NCBI GenBank assembly: GCA_902478875.1
Contig: CABSMZ010000061.1
Location: 1 to 9,678 of the forward strand
DNA from: an uncultured Collinsella sp.
GTDB lineage: Bacteria > Actinomycetota > Coriobacteriia > Coriobacteriales > Coriobacteriaceae
Direction of reading: 5' to 3'
DNA length: 9,678 nucleotides
In this document: in pieces, positions 1 through 6,368 of the stretch
How positions within the stretch are numbered: the stretch's first letter is position 1
How the letters are laid out: each line of letters starts with the position of its first letter
Program-made: the position numbers and the translations under genes
The notes under the pieces: generated by a model
What the model was told of the DNA's origin: nothing
Database searches by the model: none
Seen by the model: only the letters and a program-made list of their open reading frames with translations

Positions 1-85
1 CCCAATGGCTATGTCACGGATACGTCAGCGTTTGGTATGCCTGCAATGTGCAGCGCATAAATTCGATGCCTCAGGGCGATGCTGA

Positions 86-94
86 TGCTATAGT
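86..94 (+). promoter_or_regulatory. Possible extended -10 promoter of the metal-transport operon
   Basis: TGC directly followed by TATAGT forms an extended -10 element (TGnTATAAT type). No good -35 hexamer is visible at the usual distance, which is tolerable for extended -10 promoters. Transcription from here would start near base 101 and give a leader of about 200 bases containing both hairpins described below. A second, weaker -10-like sequence, TATACA at 232-237, would start the RNA almost at the second hairpin. Bases 1-85 show only short open frames running in from the left edge and no recognisable protein, so the upstream gene cannot be identified. Confidence 0.33.
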
Positions 95-143
95 TACTGC
101 GGTTAATGAGGGTCAAGAGAAAGGTTACAGGTGAAATCCAAAC

Positions 144-209
144 CTCGACCATACAGTCGATGACCCCATGCAGGTGCTTTTTGCGCATGCACGGGGTGTA
201 AGCGTCGAG
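144..209 (+). promoter_or_regulatory. Long leader hairpin upstream of the metal-transport operon
   Basis: Bases 163-177 pair with 183-197 around a five-T loop (178-182): 15 stacked positions with two mismatches and one G-T wobble. An outer helix, CTCGA (144-148) with TCGAG (205-209), can enclose it, and AGGTT (122-126) can pair with AACCT (141-145). The 5' arm also has a competing partner downstream: GCAGG (170-174) with CCTGC (220-224), extended by CAT/ATG-type pairing across a two-base bulge. Such alternative folding is typical of cis-regulatory leaders. I looked for the M-box and yybP-ykoY metal riboswitch core sequences and did not find them, so the ligand, if any, is unknown. Confidence 0.45.
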
Positions 210-247
210 CGGCGTGCCGCCTGCGCATGCGTATACATATCCAGAAG

Positions 248-282
248 CCTCCGGACGCCGCACGCGCGGCCGCGTCCGGAGG
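248..282 (+). promoter_or_regulatory. GC-rich hairpin just before the MgtE-like gene start
   Basis: CCTCCGGACGC (248-258) and GCGTCCGGAGG (272-282) are perfect 11-base inverted repeats around a 13-base loop, in which GCCG and CGGC can also pair. No T-run follows, so this is not an ordinary intrinsic terminator. The 3' arm ends in GGAGG, a strong ribosome-binding sequence that would be hidden when the stem forms. The gene's own Shine-Dalgarno GGGGAG (292-297) lies 9 bases further on, so the hairpin may tune translation of the operon. Confidence 0.5.
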
Positions 283-286
283 AATA

Positions 287-319
287 ATGATGGGGAGCAC
301 CATTGAATTATCTGAGTGA
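287..319 (+). other. Possible mini-ORF overlapping the MgtE-like gene start
   Basis: ATG at 287 or 290 follows GGAGG (278-282) at 4 or 7 bases and opens a frame of only 10 or 9 codons, MMGSTIELSE, ending at TGA 317-319. It overlaps the TTG start of the large gene out of frame. Its stop lies one base before an ATG (321-323) that is in frame with the large gene, an arrangement that would allow translational coupling or reinitiation. The peptide has no recognisable regulatory codon run. It may simply be chance; no conservation data are available. Confidence 0.2.
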
Positions 320-2147
320 GATGCTCAAATTGCCGGTCTTGGACGTCGACGGCGAAAAGCTCGGCGTGGTCAACGATTTTGGCATTGCTACCGGCGAAGT
401 TTTTCCGCACGTGACGTCGCTCGCGTTCCGCGGCCCCGGCAAGACGCCGTTTATGATCAGCTGGCGCAAATGGGTCGACCGTATCGACGAGACGGGCGTG
501 TATCTCAACACGTCTGCCACCAATATTCGCTTCTCGTACCTGCAGCCGACCGAGCTCCTGCTGGCGCGCGACGTGCTCAATAAGCAGATCGTCGACACGC
601 AGGGCATGAAGGTCGTGCGCGTCAACGACATCAAGTTTTCCATGTCGGGCGAAAACCAGCTGCGCCTGTTGGGTGCCGAGGTCGGCGCCCGCGGTCTGCT
701 GCGTGCAATCAGCCCCGCGCTCGAGCACGTCGTCGAGGGCTTTATGAAGCACCTGGGCAAGCCGCTCAGCGAGGACATTATCGCCTGGTCCTACATGGAC
801 CTGCTCGACCGCTCGACCAAGAACATTCAACTCTCGGTGTCGCACAAGACGCTCGGCGAGCTGCACCCTGCCGACATCGCCGACATTATCGAGCAGCTCG
901 ACCCGCGCTTGCGTGCGCAGGTGTTTGCGCAGCTCGATACCGCCCAGGCCGCCGAGGCCATCTCGGAGTTCGATGACGACGAGCTTATGACCGAGATGCT
1001 CGAGGGCCTGTCCGACACCGACGCATCGTCGATGCTGGCCATGATGGACCCGGACGACGCTGCCGACCTGATCGACGAGCTCGATTACGAGAAGGCCGAG
1101 AAGCTCCTGCGCCTGATGGGCGTCAAGGAGGAGAAGGCGATTCGTAACCTGCTGGGGTATGAGGACAACACCGCCGGCCGCATCATGACCTCGGAGTTTG
1201 TCTCCCTGCCCGCCACGGCAACGGTCGGTGACGCCATCGAGGCGATTCGCGAGCTCGACGAGGACTTCGAGAGCGTCTACTACGTCTATACCGAGGATCC
1301 GAGCGGCATGCTGACCGGTGTGCTTTCGCTGCGAACGCTGATCGTAGCCGATCGCGACGCCACGCTGGGTCAGCTGGCCTATCGCGACCTGGTCTACGTG
1401 TCGCCCGACGAGGACCAGGAAGACGTAACGGACGAGATGACCAAGTATGACCTGGTCGCTATCCCCGTCTGCGACGAGAACCGCCACATCCTGGGTATCG
1501 TAACCTTCGACGACGCCATGGACGTTATCGCCGAGGAGCATCAGGAGGACCTGCAGATCGCTGGTGTCGGCTCGGGTGACAGCGCGTCCGACGACTCGAC
1601 GAACGTGCTCAGCTGGTTCGTGCATCGCCAGTACTGGGTTGTTGTATGGGGCATCGCGTCGTGCATCATGGCGACCGTGCTGGGAACGGCGCTCGGCTCC
1701 GCGCATCTGGTGGTGTTCCCCATGTGCGCCATGCCGCTCGTGCTGCTGGCGGCCTCGCGCATGGTGTCGTTCGTCAAGAACTACTTCCTGGAGTATGACG
1801 GTCACGACGACGAGCCCAAGCCGTATCTGGGATTCTTCTTCCAGAGCACGGGCATGGGCCTGATTCTGTCACTCGTGACCTACCTGTGCGCCCAGCTGGT
1901 GCGCACCGCCGCGTTCCCCGATGCGCCCATGTTTGAGGAGCAACTCTTTACCGGGTGCTTTAATATCGCTGCCATCATTTGCCTGGTTGGCAACATGAGT
2001 GCCGTGATTTACCTGATGGTGCTGTTCTGGCGTGACGAGCATGACCTCAACACGTCGGGCACCGCCATGAACGTCATTGCCGTCATGATCTCGTGTGTGG
2101 CGTATTGCATCGCCGCGGTGCTGCTCGCCATGTCAGTCATGGGTTAG
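303..2147 (+). CDS. PRC-barrel/MgtE-N/CBS membrane protein, likely Mg2+-sensing partner of the Nramp transporter
   Basis: This 614-residue protein probably senses cytosolic Mg2+ and controls or assists metal uptake. Residues 1-140 look like two PRC-barrel-type segments (e.g. LPVLDVDGEKLGVV near 10). Residues 180-285 are an acidic MgtE intracellular N domain (HPADIADIIEQLDP at 188-201; MMDPDDAADLIDEL at 247-260). Two CBS motifs follow at about 290-345 and 355-415. Five hydrophobic segments lie near 441-465, 467-490, 508-534, 550-576 and 586-610. They do not resemble the MgtE transport domain, so transport by this protein alone is doubtful. The start chosen is TTG at 303, with GGGGAG five bases upstream; ATG at 321 is a possible later start. 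The Nramp gene begins eight bases after the stop, implying co-transcription. Automated annotation would probably call it a magnesium transporter; I regard it as a regulatory subunit by inference. Confidence 0.85.
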   Translation: MNYLSEMLKLPVLDVDGEKLGVVNDFGIATGEVFPHVTSLAFRGPGKTPFMISWRKWVDRIDETGVYLNTSATNIRFSYLQPTELLLARDVLNKQIVDTQGMKVVRVNDIKFSMSGENQLRLLGAEVGARGLLRAISPALEHVVEGFMKHLGKPLSEDIIAWSYMDLLDRSTKNIQLSVSHKTLGELHPADIADIIEQLDPRLRAQVFAQLDTAQAAEAISEFDDDELMTEMLEGLSDTDASSMLAMMDPDDAADLIDELDYEKAEKLLRLMGVKEEKAIRNLLGYEDNTAGRIMTSEFVSLPATATVGDAIEAIRELDEDFESVYYVYTEDPSGMLTGVLSLRTLIVADRDATLGQLAYRDLVYVSPDEDQEDVTDEMTKYDLVAIPVCDENRHILGIVTFDDAMDVIAEEHQEDLQIAGVGSGDSASDDSTNVLSWFVHRQYWVVVWGIASCIMATVLGTALGSAHLVVFPMCAMPLVLLAASRMVSFVKNYFLEYDGHDDEPKPYLGFFFQSTGMGLILSLVTYLCAQLVRTAAFPDAPMFEEQLFTGCFNIAAIICLVGNMSAVIYLMVLFWRDEHDLNTSGTAMNVIAVMISCVAYCIAAVLLAMSVMG

Positions 2148-2155
2148 GTGGTCGC

Positions 2156-3418
2156 GTGCAAAATACCAAGCAAAAGTCGGGCACCAAGCAAAAGCTGACC
2201 ATCGCGGCCATCTTTGGCGCTATGGGTCCCGGTCTGCTGGCGGCGCTTTCGGGCAATGACGCCGGCGGCATTGCAACGTATTCCAGTGCGGGCGCCAGCT
2301 ATGGCTACAAGATGCTCTGGATGCTTCCCGTCATGACTGTGCTGCTCATCGTGACGCAGGAGACCGCGGCGCGTTGCGGCTGCGTGACGGGCAAGGGCCT
2401 GGCATCGCTCATTCGCGAGCGCTTTGGCGTGCGCAAGAGTGTACTTGCTATGGCGGCGCTGTTGATCGCCAACACGGCTGTGACCATTTCGGAGTTTGCG
2501 GGCATCGCCAGCGGTCTTGCTCTCTTTGGCGTGCCGGCGAGCATCTCGGTGCCGTTGGTGGCGCTGCTGGTATGGATGCTTACCATGTCGGGTAGTTTCC
2601 AGCGCATCGAGAAGATTTTGCTGCTGGTAAGCTGCGTGTTCGTGACCTACATCGTCGCCGCGTTTATGGCCGGCCCCAACTGGGGCGAGGTCGCGGTCGA
2701 CTTGGTCGTCCCCAATATCCAAAACGACCCCAGCTACGTGTCGCTCGTGGTCGCAACGATCGGTACCACCATCGCACCGTGGATGATCTTTTTGGCGCAG
2801 AACAACGTGGTCGATAAGAACGCGGGCGAGGACGACATCGTGCTGCAGCGTATTGATACCGTGAGCGGCTCGCTTGCTGCCGATGTCATTGCCGGCTTTA
2901 TTATCATCACGACCGGTACGGTGTTGTTCCCGGCGGGTATTCAGATTAGCGATGCCGCCGATGCTGCCCGCGCGCTGGAGCCTATTGCGGGTCAGTGGTC
3001 CACGGTACTGTTTGCCTCGGGCTTGGTCGCGGCGAGCTTCTTGGCCGCCTGCGTGCTGCCGGGCGTTACGTCGAGCGCTATCTGCGAGGCATTTGGCTGG
3101 GAGCGCGGTGCCGACCGCAGCTGGGACGAGGCCCCGGTCTATCGCGGCATCATTACGGCCATCATCGGTATCTCTGCCGTGCTGGTGCTTATGCCCGGCG
3201 TCGATCTGTTCCAGATTATGATGACCTCGCAGGTCATCAATGGCGTGCTGCTGCCCGTGGTTCTGGTGTTCCAGGTAGTTATTGCCGCTGACCGTCACAT
3301 TATGGGCACTAACCGCAACGGCCGCGTGTGGAATGTGCTCACTTGGGCGACTATCGGTGTGATTACGGTGCTGACGGTCGTCATGTTTGTTCTGCAGGCG
3401 ATGGGTTACAGCGCTTAG
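2156..3418 (+). CDS. Nramp-related Mg2+ transporter (NRMT type)
   Basis: This 420-residue, highly hydrophobic protein of about 11 membrane helices belongs to the Nramp/SLC11 family of the LeuT fold and imports divalent metal. The helix 1 motif is GNDAGG (33-38), where Mn/Fe Nramps have DPGN. Helix 6 has GTTIAPW (203-209), where they have GATVMPH. The metal-selecting Met and Asn are therefore replaced by Ala207 and Gly38, with Thr204 for Ala; Asp35 is kept. This is the pattern described for the Mg2+-transporting Eggerthella lenta homologue, so Mg2+ is the expected substrate rather than Mn2+. The start chosen is GTG at 2156, with AGGTGG at 2146-2151. An in-frame ATG at 2093 would overlap the preceding gene by 55 bases and add an arginine- and histidine-rich non-family N-terminus. 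It follows the MgtE-like gene in one operon, ended by the terminator at 3437-3471. Confidence 0.9.
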   Translation: MQNTKQKSGTKQKLTIAAIFGAMGPGLLAALSGNDAGGIATYSSAGASYGYKMLWMLPVMTVLLIVTQETAARCGCVTGKGLASLIRERFGVRKSVLAMAALLIANTAVTISEFAGIASGLALFGVPASISVPLVALLVWMLTMSGSFQRIEKILLLVSCVFVTYIVAAFMAGPNWGEVAVDLVVPNIQNDPSYVSLVVATIGTTIAPWMIFLAQNNVVDKNAGEDDIVLQRIDTVSGSLAADVIAGFIIITTGTVLFPAGIQISDAADAARALEPIAGQWSTVLFASGLVAASFLAACVLPGVTSSAICEAFGWERGADRSWDEAPVYRGIITAIIGISAVLVLMPGVDLFQIMMTSQVINGVLLPVVLVFQVVIAADRHIMGTNRNGRVWNVLTWATIGVITVLTVVMFVLQAMGYSA

Positions 3419-3436
3419 CGCCTCTTTTGGACTCCA

Positions 3437-3471
3437 AACAGGCCGCAGCGATGGACTGCGGCCTGTTTTTT
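3437..3471 (+). terminator. Intrinsic terminator of the metal-transport operon
   Basis: A perfect 12-base stem (3437-3448 with 3456-3467, core CAGGCCGCAG/CTGCGGCCTG) has a seven-base loop and runs into six T residues (3466-3471). It starts 18 bases after the Nramp stop codon and is a textbook rho-independent terminator on the plus strand. Confidence 0.93.
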
Positions 3472-3500
3472 GCCCGCTATAGGGCGTTAGTTATATGGCA

Positions 3501-3730
3501 GTGGACAAAAAATGCCAAATATGAGTACTGTTGCCTTGCCGATAGCATTTACGACCAAGAAAATAATGAACATAGTTAAGAATCTGTTTATTAAAAGCGG
3601 GTCTCCAAGTCCTAAGCCGGCCATTCTGGTCAACTGGAAGGGTCGCGCGCTACCGCAGGGGCGCCATTTTGGGTGGTTTTGCCTGCTACTAAAATGGTAA
3701 CAGTACTCATATTTGCCACTTTTTGTCCAC
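3501..3730. mobile_element. MITE-like element with 35-bp terminal inverted repeats
   Basis: Bases 3501-3535 and 3696-3730 are inverted copies matching at 32 of 35 positions. The outer ends are GTGGACAAAAA and its complement TTTTTGTCCAC, and the arms share AAATATGAGTACTG. A further TAGCA match sits at the same offset (7 bases inward) in both arms. The 160-base interior is AT-rich on the left (about 3541-3600) and GC-richer on the right; it has no convincing gene. No clear target-site duplication is visible at the edges. Size, terminal repeats and lack of coding fit a miniature inverted-repeat element or an intergenic repeat moved in trans. As RNA the arms would form a very long hairpin, so a structural or regulatory role is the alternative. 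The rest of the intergenic stretch, 3731-3860, shows nothing I can name. Confidence 0.6.
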
Positions 3731-3860
3731 GACCTCTTGGAGTCGGCTCGAAAAGAGTGATTTTGGGTTGTTTGCTGCGGATGTGGGGCTTGGAAACAAC
3801 GCTCGGGGTGGCGAGGCGCCCAGAATTCGGTCGCAAGGAGGGCGTTCCTCGGCTGTGCCA

Positions 3861-3907
3861 GGAGTGTCCCTAGGTGCCGGCACATAAGGAACGTCCCTAA
3901 CTGCCGG
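3861..3907. repeat. Imperfect direct repeat of a 20-bp motif
   Basis: GGAGTGTCCCTAGGTGCCGG (3861-3880) and GGAACGTCCCTAACTGCCGG (3888-3907) match at 16 of 20 positions with a 27-base period. Both share GTCCCTA and TGCCGG. The second copy runs straight into the palindrome that follows, so the two may be parts of one intergenic repeat family. No coding function is apparent. Confidence 0.5.
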
Positions 3908-3941
3908 AGGGGGTGCCTGCCGTGGCAGGCACCCCCTCCGG
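3904..3941. repeat. Perfect long palindrome at the acyltransferase 3' end
   Basis: Arms 3904-3921 and 3924-3941 are perfect 18-base reverse complements separated by only GT, and include runs of five G and five C. The hairpin lies 24-61 bases downstream of the minus-strand acyltransferase stop. It could protect or end that transcript, but no T-run follows on either strand, so it is not a standard intrinsic terminator. It may instead be a REP-like intergenic repeat. Confidence 0.75.
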
Positions 3942-3964
3942 ATGTGGGAAGTTTGCGCTGCAGG

Positions 3965-6181
3965 TTACTTGTCGGTGCCCAGCTTGTGCGGCTTGAGAGC
4001 GAGCGCATTGACGAGCGCGTCGGTGGCAGACTTGACGGCCGCCGGCTGCGGATCGTTGACGTGATCCTCGGGATGCACGGGCAGGTCCTTCTTGACTGCA
4101 TCGTGGATCAAGTTGAGGTACTCGGTCACGCCAGTGGTCGACAGGTGCGTGCCATCGCCATCGAACAGGTCGTTGCGATTGGCACTGTATCCGTACCAGT
4201 CGATAACGCGCACGTTCTTGTAGCGCGTGGCGGCGTTGGCGATGGCCTGGTTGGTAGAGCCAACCCACGGCTGCGGGCTGCGCGTGTTCACAAACACTAC
4301 AATACGCTTATCTCCTGCATCGGCCATGATGGCGTCGATCTGGTCGTCGGTTACCAAGCCATTGGTTCCCAGCGCAAAGACCACGATCTTGCCGGCAAGG
4401 TTCTGTTGGAGATAGCCCTCAAATGTCGCGCGGCCCGCATCAAACTGGCGGCCCTTTTCGGCATCGATGTGACTGTGGGGGAACACGCCGTCAAAGGAAT
4501 CGACGGCGCGCAGCGACACGGAGTCACCGATCATCAGCAGGTCGTAGGAGCCATCGGGGAAGCCGTCGTTGTCCTTGTCGGTGTCGTCGGCTGCCTGTTG
4601 GTCCGTTGGCGCGGTGTTCTTGGCTTCCTTGTTGAGGACTTCGGCGCCCTCACCGCTCAGTGCAGACGTCTCGGGCACAAAGACCAGGCCGCCCAGTGCA
4701 ACGACCAACACGACAGCGCAGGCTGCGCAGACAGGGACGTGCGCGCGCGCCCAGTTGGTGGGCGTGGTGGTGCCGTTGCGGAACTCGGATACGGTGCGCC
4801 CAAAGGCGCCCTTTCTAAACGGCGTCTCGATAAAGCGATATGAGCATTCGGCTACGGCGACCACCAACAACACCTGCAAAATGTACTGCCACCACGGCGT
4901 ATCGTTGATGTTGGCGACCGGGTTCATGAGCAACAGTAGCGGATAGTGCCACAGGTAGATGCTGTACGAGCGCTTGCCAACCCACACGAGCGGCTCGGCG
5001 GACAGTGCGCGGGCAACCATTCCCTGGGGCTGCACGCAGGCCGCGATGACCATGAGCGTGAGGATGGAGCATAACAGCGTGCCGCCGCGATACTGGAACG
5101 CGGTGTAGCCGTTGGTGAGCGCGACCATGGCGGCAAGGCCAACCAGACCCACGACGCCCAGCACATCGATGGATGCGGGCGAGGACCAAAAGCGCACGAG
5201 GGCGCTCGGCTGTGCCGGGACGGTCTCGGCTGCGTTGTCGGCCTTCTCGCCAGGCTCGCCCTCGGCGTTCTTGCCGTGCTTGGCGGCGCCAGCCAGGCGA
5301 TTGAGCCCCAAACGATGAGCGAGACGCACCGGCGCCAGGTCGCGATCGGGGATAAAGGCCATCCAGGCGCCCAGCAGCAGCGAGAAGACGCGGGTGTCGG
5401 TGCCGTAGTACACGCGGCTGGGGTCGGCGGCAGGGTTGTAGAGCACCATCATGGCAAGGGCGGATACCGTTGCGAGTCCCAGGACCACACGGCGCGTGTT
5501 GGGTTTGCTCACATGCATGGACACCATGGCAAACAGCAGCGGTGGCCAAACCAGGTAGAATTGTTCCTCGATGGCGAGCGACCAAAAGTGCGTAAGCGGC
5601 GAGGGGTCGCCCAGGGCGTTGAAGTACGAGACGTCCTGCATAATCTGCCACCAGTTGTTAAAGAACAGCAGCGACGGCAGAATGTCGGGACGCATCTTGG
5701 TGAGCATCACGTGGTTGAAGACGGTGCACAGCGCACAGGTTACAACCACAACGGTCACCACGGCGGGGACCAGGCGACGGATGCGGCGAATCCAGAAGCT
5801 CTTAAGGTCGATGCGGCCGGTCTTAGCGACTTCGTTGAGCAGCAAGCGCGTGATCAGATAGCCCGAAAGCACAAAGAAGATCGTGACGCCAAGCAGGCCG
5901 CCCTGAGCCCACGTGAGGTTGAGGTGATAGAGCACCACCGCGACGACGGCAAGCGTGCGCAGGCCGTCGAGGGCAGGGATGTAGCGGGACTTGGGGCGAG
6001 CAGGCGTCTGCTCCGCGGCGGGAGTGTTGGCGCGGCCCGCGTTGTTGGCAGAAGCGCGATGGGGGCTCGCGGTGCGTCGCGGCTCGTTGGCACGGCGCTC
6101 GCCCTTCACGCGTTCGTGCGGCGCCGGCTCGTTGCCCGTGCGGCGTCGACCGCGCGAGCCCGATTGCGAGAATTGTTCCAT
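3965..6181 (-). CDS. OatA-like membrane O-acyltransferase (AT3 + SGNH domains)
   Basis: This 738-residue protein is expected to carry acyl, usually acetyl, groups across the membrane and attach them to an extracellular glycan; peptidoglycan is the best guess by analogy to OatA. Residues 1-65 are an Arg/Pro/Ala-rich, probably disordered cytosolic tail. Residues 66-500 are an acyltransferase_3 domain of about 11 helices: YIPALDGLRTLAVV (67-80), His86 in VVLYHLN, FFVLSGYLI (102-110) and SLAIEEQFYLVWP (201-213). A charged insert lies at about 297-325. After the last helix (482-502), an SGNH domain shows GDSVS (Ser554), GTN (Asn607) and DGTH (Asp676, His679), so all catalytic residues are present. 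The linker carries a DxDxDGxxD calcium-loop-like motif (535-543). The ATG at 6179-6181 has a modest GGATGA upstream. It is a single gene, convergent with the metal operon and divergent from the ribokinase. The polymer modified cannot be told from sequence; polysaccharide or teichoic acid are alternatives. Confidence 0.88.
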   Translation of the reverse strand: MEQFSQSGSRGRRRTGNEPAPHERVKGERRANEPRRTASPHRASANNAGRANTPAAEQTPARPKSRYIPALDGLRTLAVVAVVLYHLNLTWAQGGLLGVTIFFVLSGYLITRLLLNEVAKTGRIDLKSFWIRRIRRLVPAVVTVVVVTCALCTVFNHVMLTKMRPDILPSLLFFNNWWQIMQDVSYFNALGDPSPLTHFWSLAIEEQFYLVWPPLLFAMVSMHVSKPNTRRVVLGLATVSALAMMVLYNPAADPSRVYYGTDTRVFSLLLGAWMAFIPDRDLAPVRLAHRLGLNRLAGAAKHGKNAEGEPGEKADNAAETVPAQPSALVRFWSSPASIDVLGVVGLVGLAAMVALTNGYTAFQYRGGTLLCSILTLMVIAACVQPQGMVARALSAEPLVWVGKRSYSIYLWHYPLLLLMNPVANINDTPWWQYILQVLLVVAVAECSYRFIETPFRKGAFGRTVSEFRNGTTTPTNWARAHVPVCAACAVVLVVALGGLVFVPETSALSGEGAEVLNKEAKNTAPTDQQAADDTDKDNDGFPDGSYDLLMIGDSVSLRAVDSFDGVFPHSHIDAEKGRQFDAGRATFEGYLQQNLAGKIVVFALGTNGLVTDDQIDAIMADAGDKRIVVFVNTRSPQPWVGSTNQAIANAATRYKNVRVIDWYGYSANRNDLFDGDGTHLSTTGVTEYLNLIHDAVKKDLPVHPEDHVNDPQPAAVKSATDALVNALALKPHKLGTDK

Positions 6182-6220
6182 AAAACATCATCCAATGACG
6201 AGAATAATCAGCACGTATTC

Positions 6221-6226
6221 ATTGTA
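6221..6226 (-). promoter_or_regulatory. Candidate -10 of the acyltransferase gene
   Basis: On the minus strand TACAAT (read from 6226 to 6221) lies about 40 bases upstream of the acyltransferase ATG, giving a short leader. A TTCACA sequence (6244 to 6239) is a poor -35, with a spacer of only 12 bases. The call rests on the -10 match and position. Confidence 0.3.
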
Positions 6227-6245
6227 GCTGCCTGCCCCTGTGAAT

Positions 6246-6303
6246 GCTTGCTGCTGGCGCAAGCTCAAGCGCGCGTCCACATCAAAGTGGACTAAAGTTA
6301 TAG
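6246..6303 (+). promoter_or_regulatory. Two operator-like dyads upstream of the ribokinase-nucleoside hydrolase operon
   Basis: GCTTGC and GCAAGC (6246-6251, 6259-6264) flank a 7-base spacer. GTCCAC and GTGGAC (6275-6280, 6287-6292) flank a 6-base spacer. The second dyad abuts TAAAGTTATAG, which offers a weak plus-strand -10 (TTATAG, 6298-6303) without a good -35. Tandem dyads of 18-19 bases around a weak promoter suggest regulator binding, possibly by the LacI-type protein encoded downstream or by a sugar or nucleoside regulator elsewhere. The region is shared with the divergent acyltransferase. It is unproven. Confidence 0.35.
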
Positions 6304-6368
6304 GGGGTGCGAGAGTGCACAATCGTTGGTCGACGGTGGGCGCAAAGCCTGAAGACGAGGAGGTTTCC

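Noticed and set aside
100..300. M-box or yybP-ykoY metal riboswitch in the leader
   Set aside because: Short matches such as AGGTGA and ATACAG occur, but the conserved core and its spacing are missing. Only generic structure is supported.
9..1805. 598-codon open frame on the minus strand antisense to the MgtE-like gene
   Set aside because: Its translation is rich in His, Arg, Gln and Val without family motifs, as expected for the complement of a GC-rich gene. The plus strand has clear domains.
2144..3298. 384-codon minus-strand frame opposite the Nramp gene
   Set aside because: It is low-complexity, His/Arg-rich and has no motifs; the opposite strand is a clear transporter.
3487..3624. 45-codon hydrophobic minus-strand frame inside and beside the inverted-repeat element
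   Set aside because: It has no Shine-Dalgarno before the ATG at 3624 and is AT-rich, so hydrophobic residues are expected by chance. It is kept only as a remark in the element finding.
3512..3700. 62-codon plus-strand frame inside the inverted-repeat element
   Set aside because: It has no ribosome-binding site, begins inside the repeat arm and has no recognised motif.
3501..3900. CRISPR array
   Set aside because: The repeats are one inverted pair and one imperfect direct pair; there is no regular repeat-spacer series.
3904..3941. Bidirectional intrinsic terminator
   Set aside because: The stem is excellent but no T-run follows on either strand, so it is described as a palindrome only.
3944..4843. 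299-codon plus-strand frame opposite the acyltransferase 3' half
   Set aside because: It is antisense to the SGNH domain with intact catalytic motifs, and has no family signature.
5276..6295. 339-codon plus-strand frame opposite the acyltransferase 5' half
   Set aside because: It is antisense to the AT3 domain and has a low-complexity translation.
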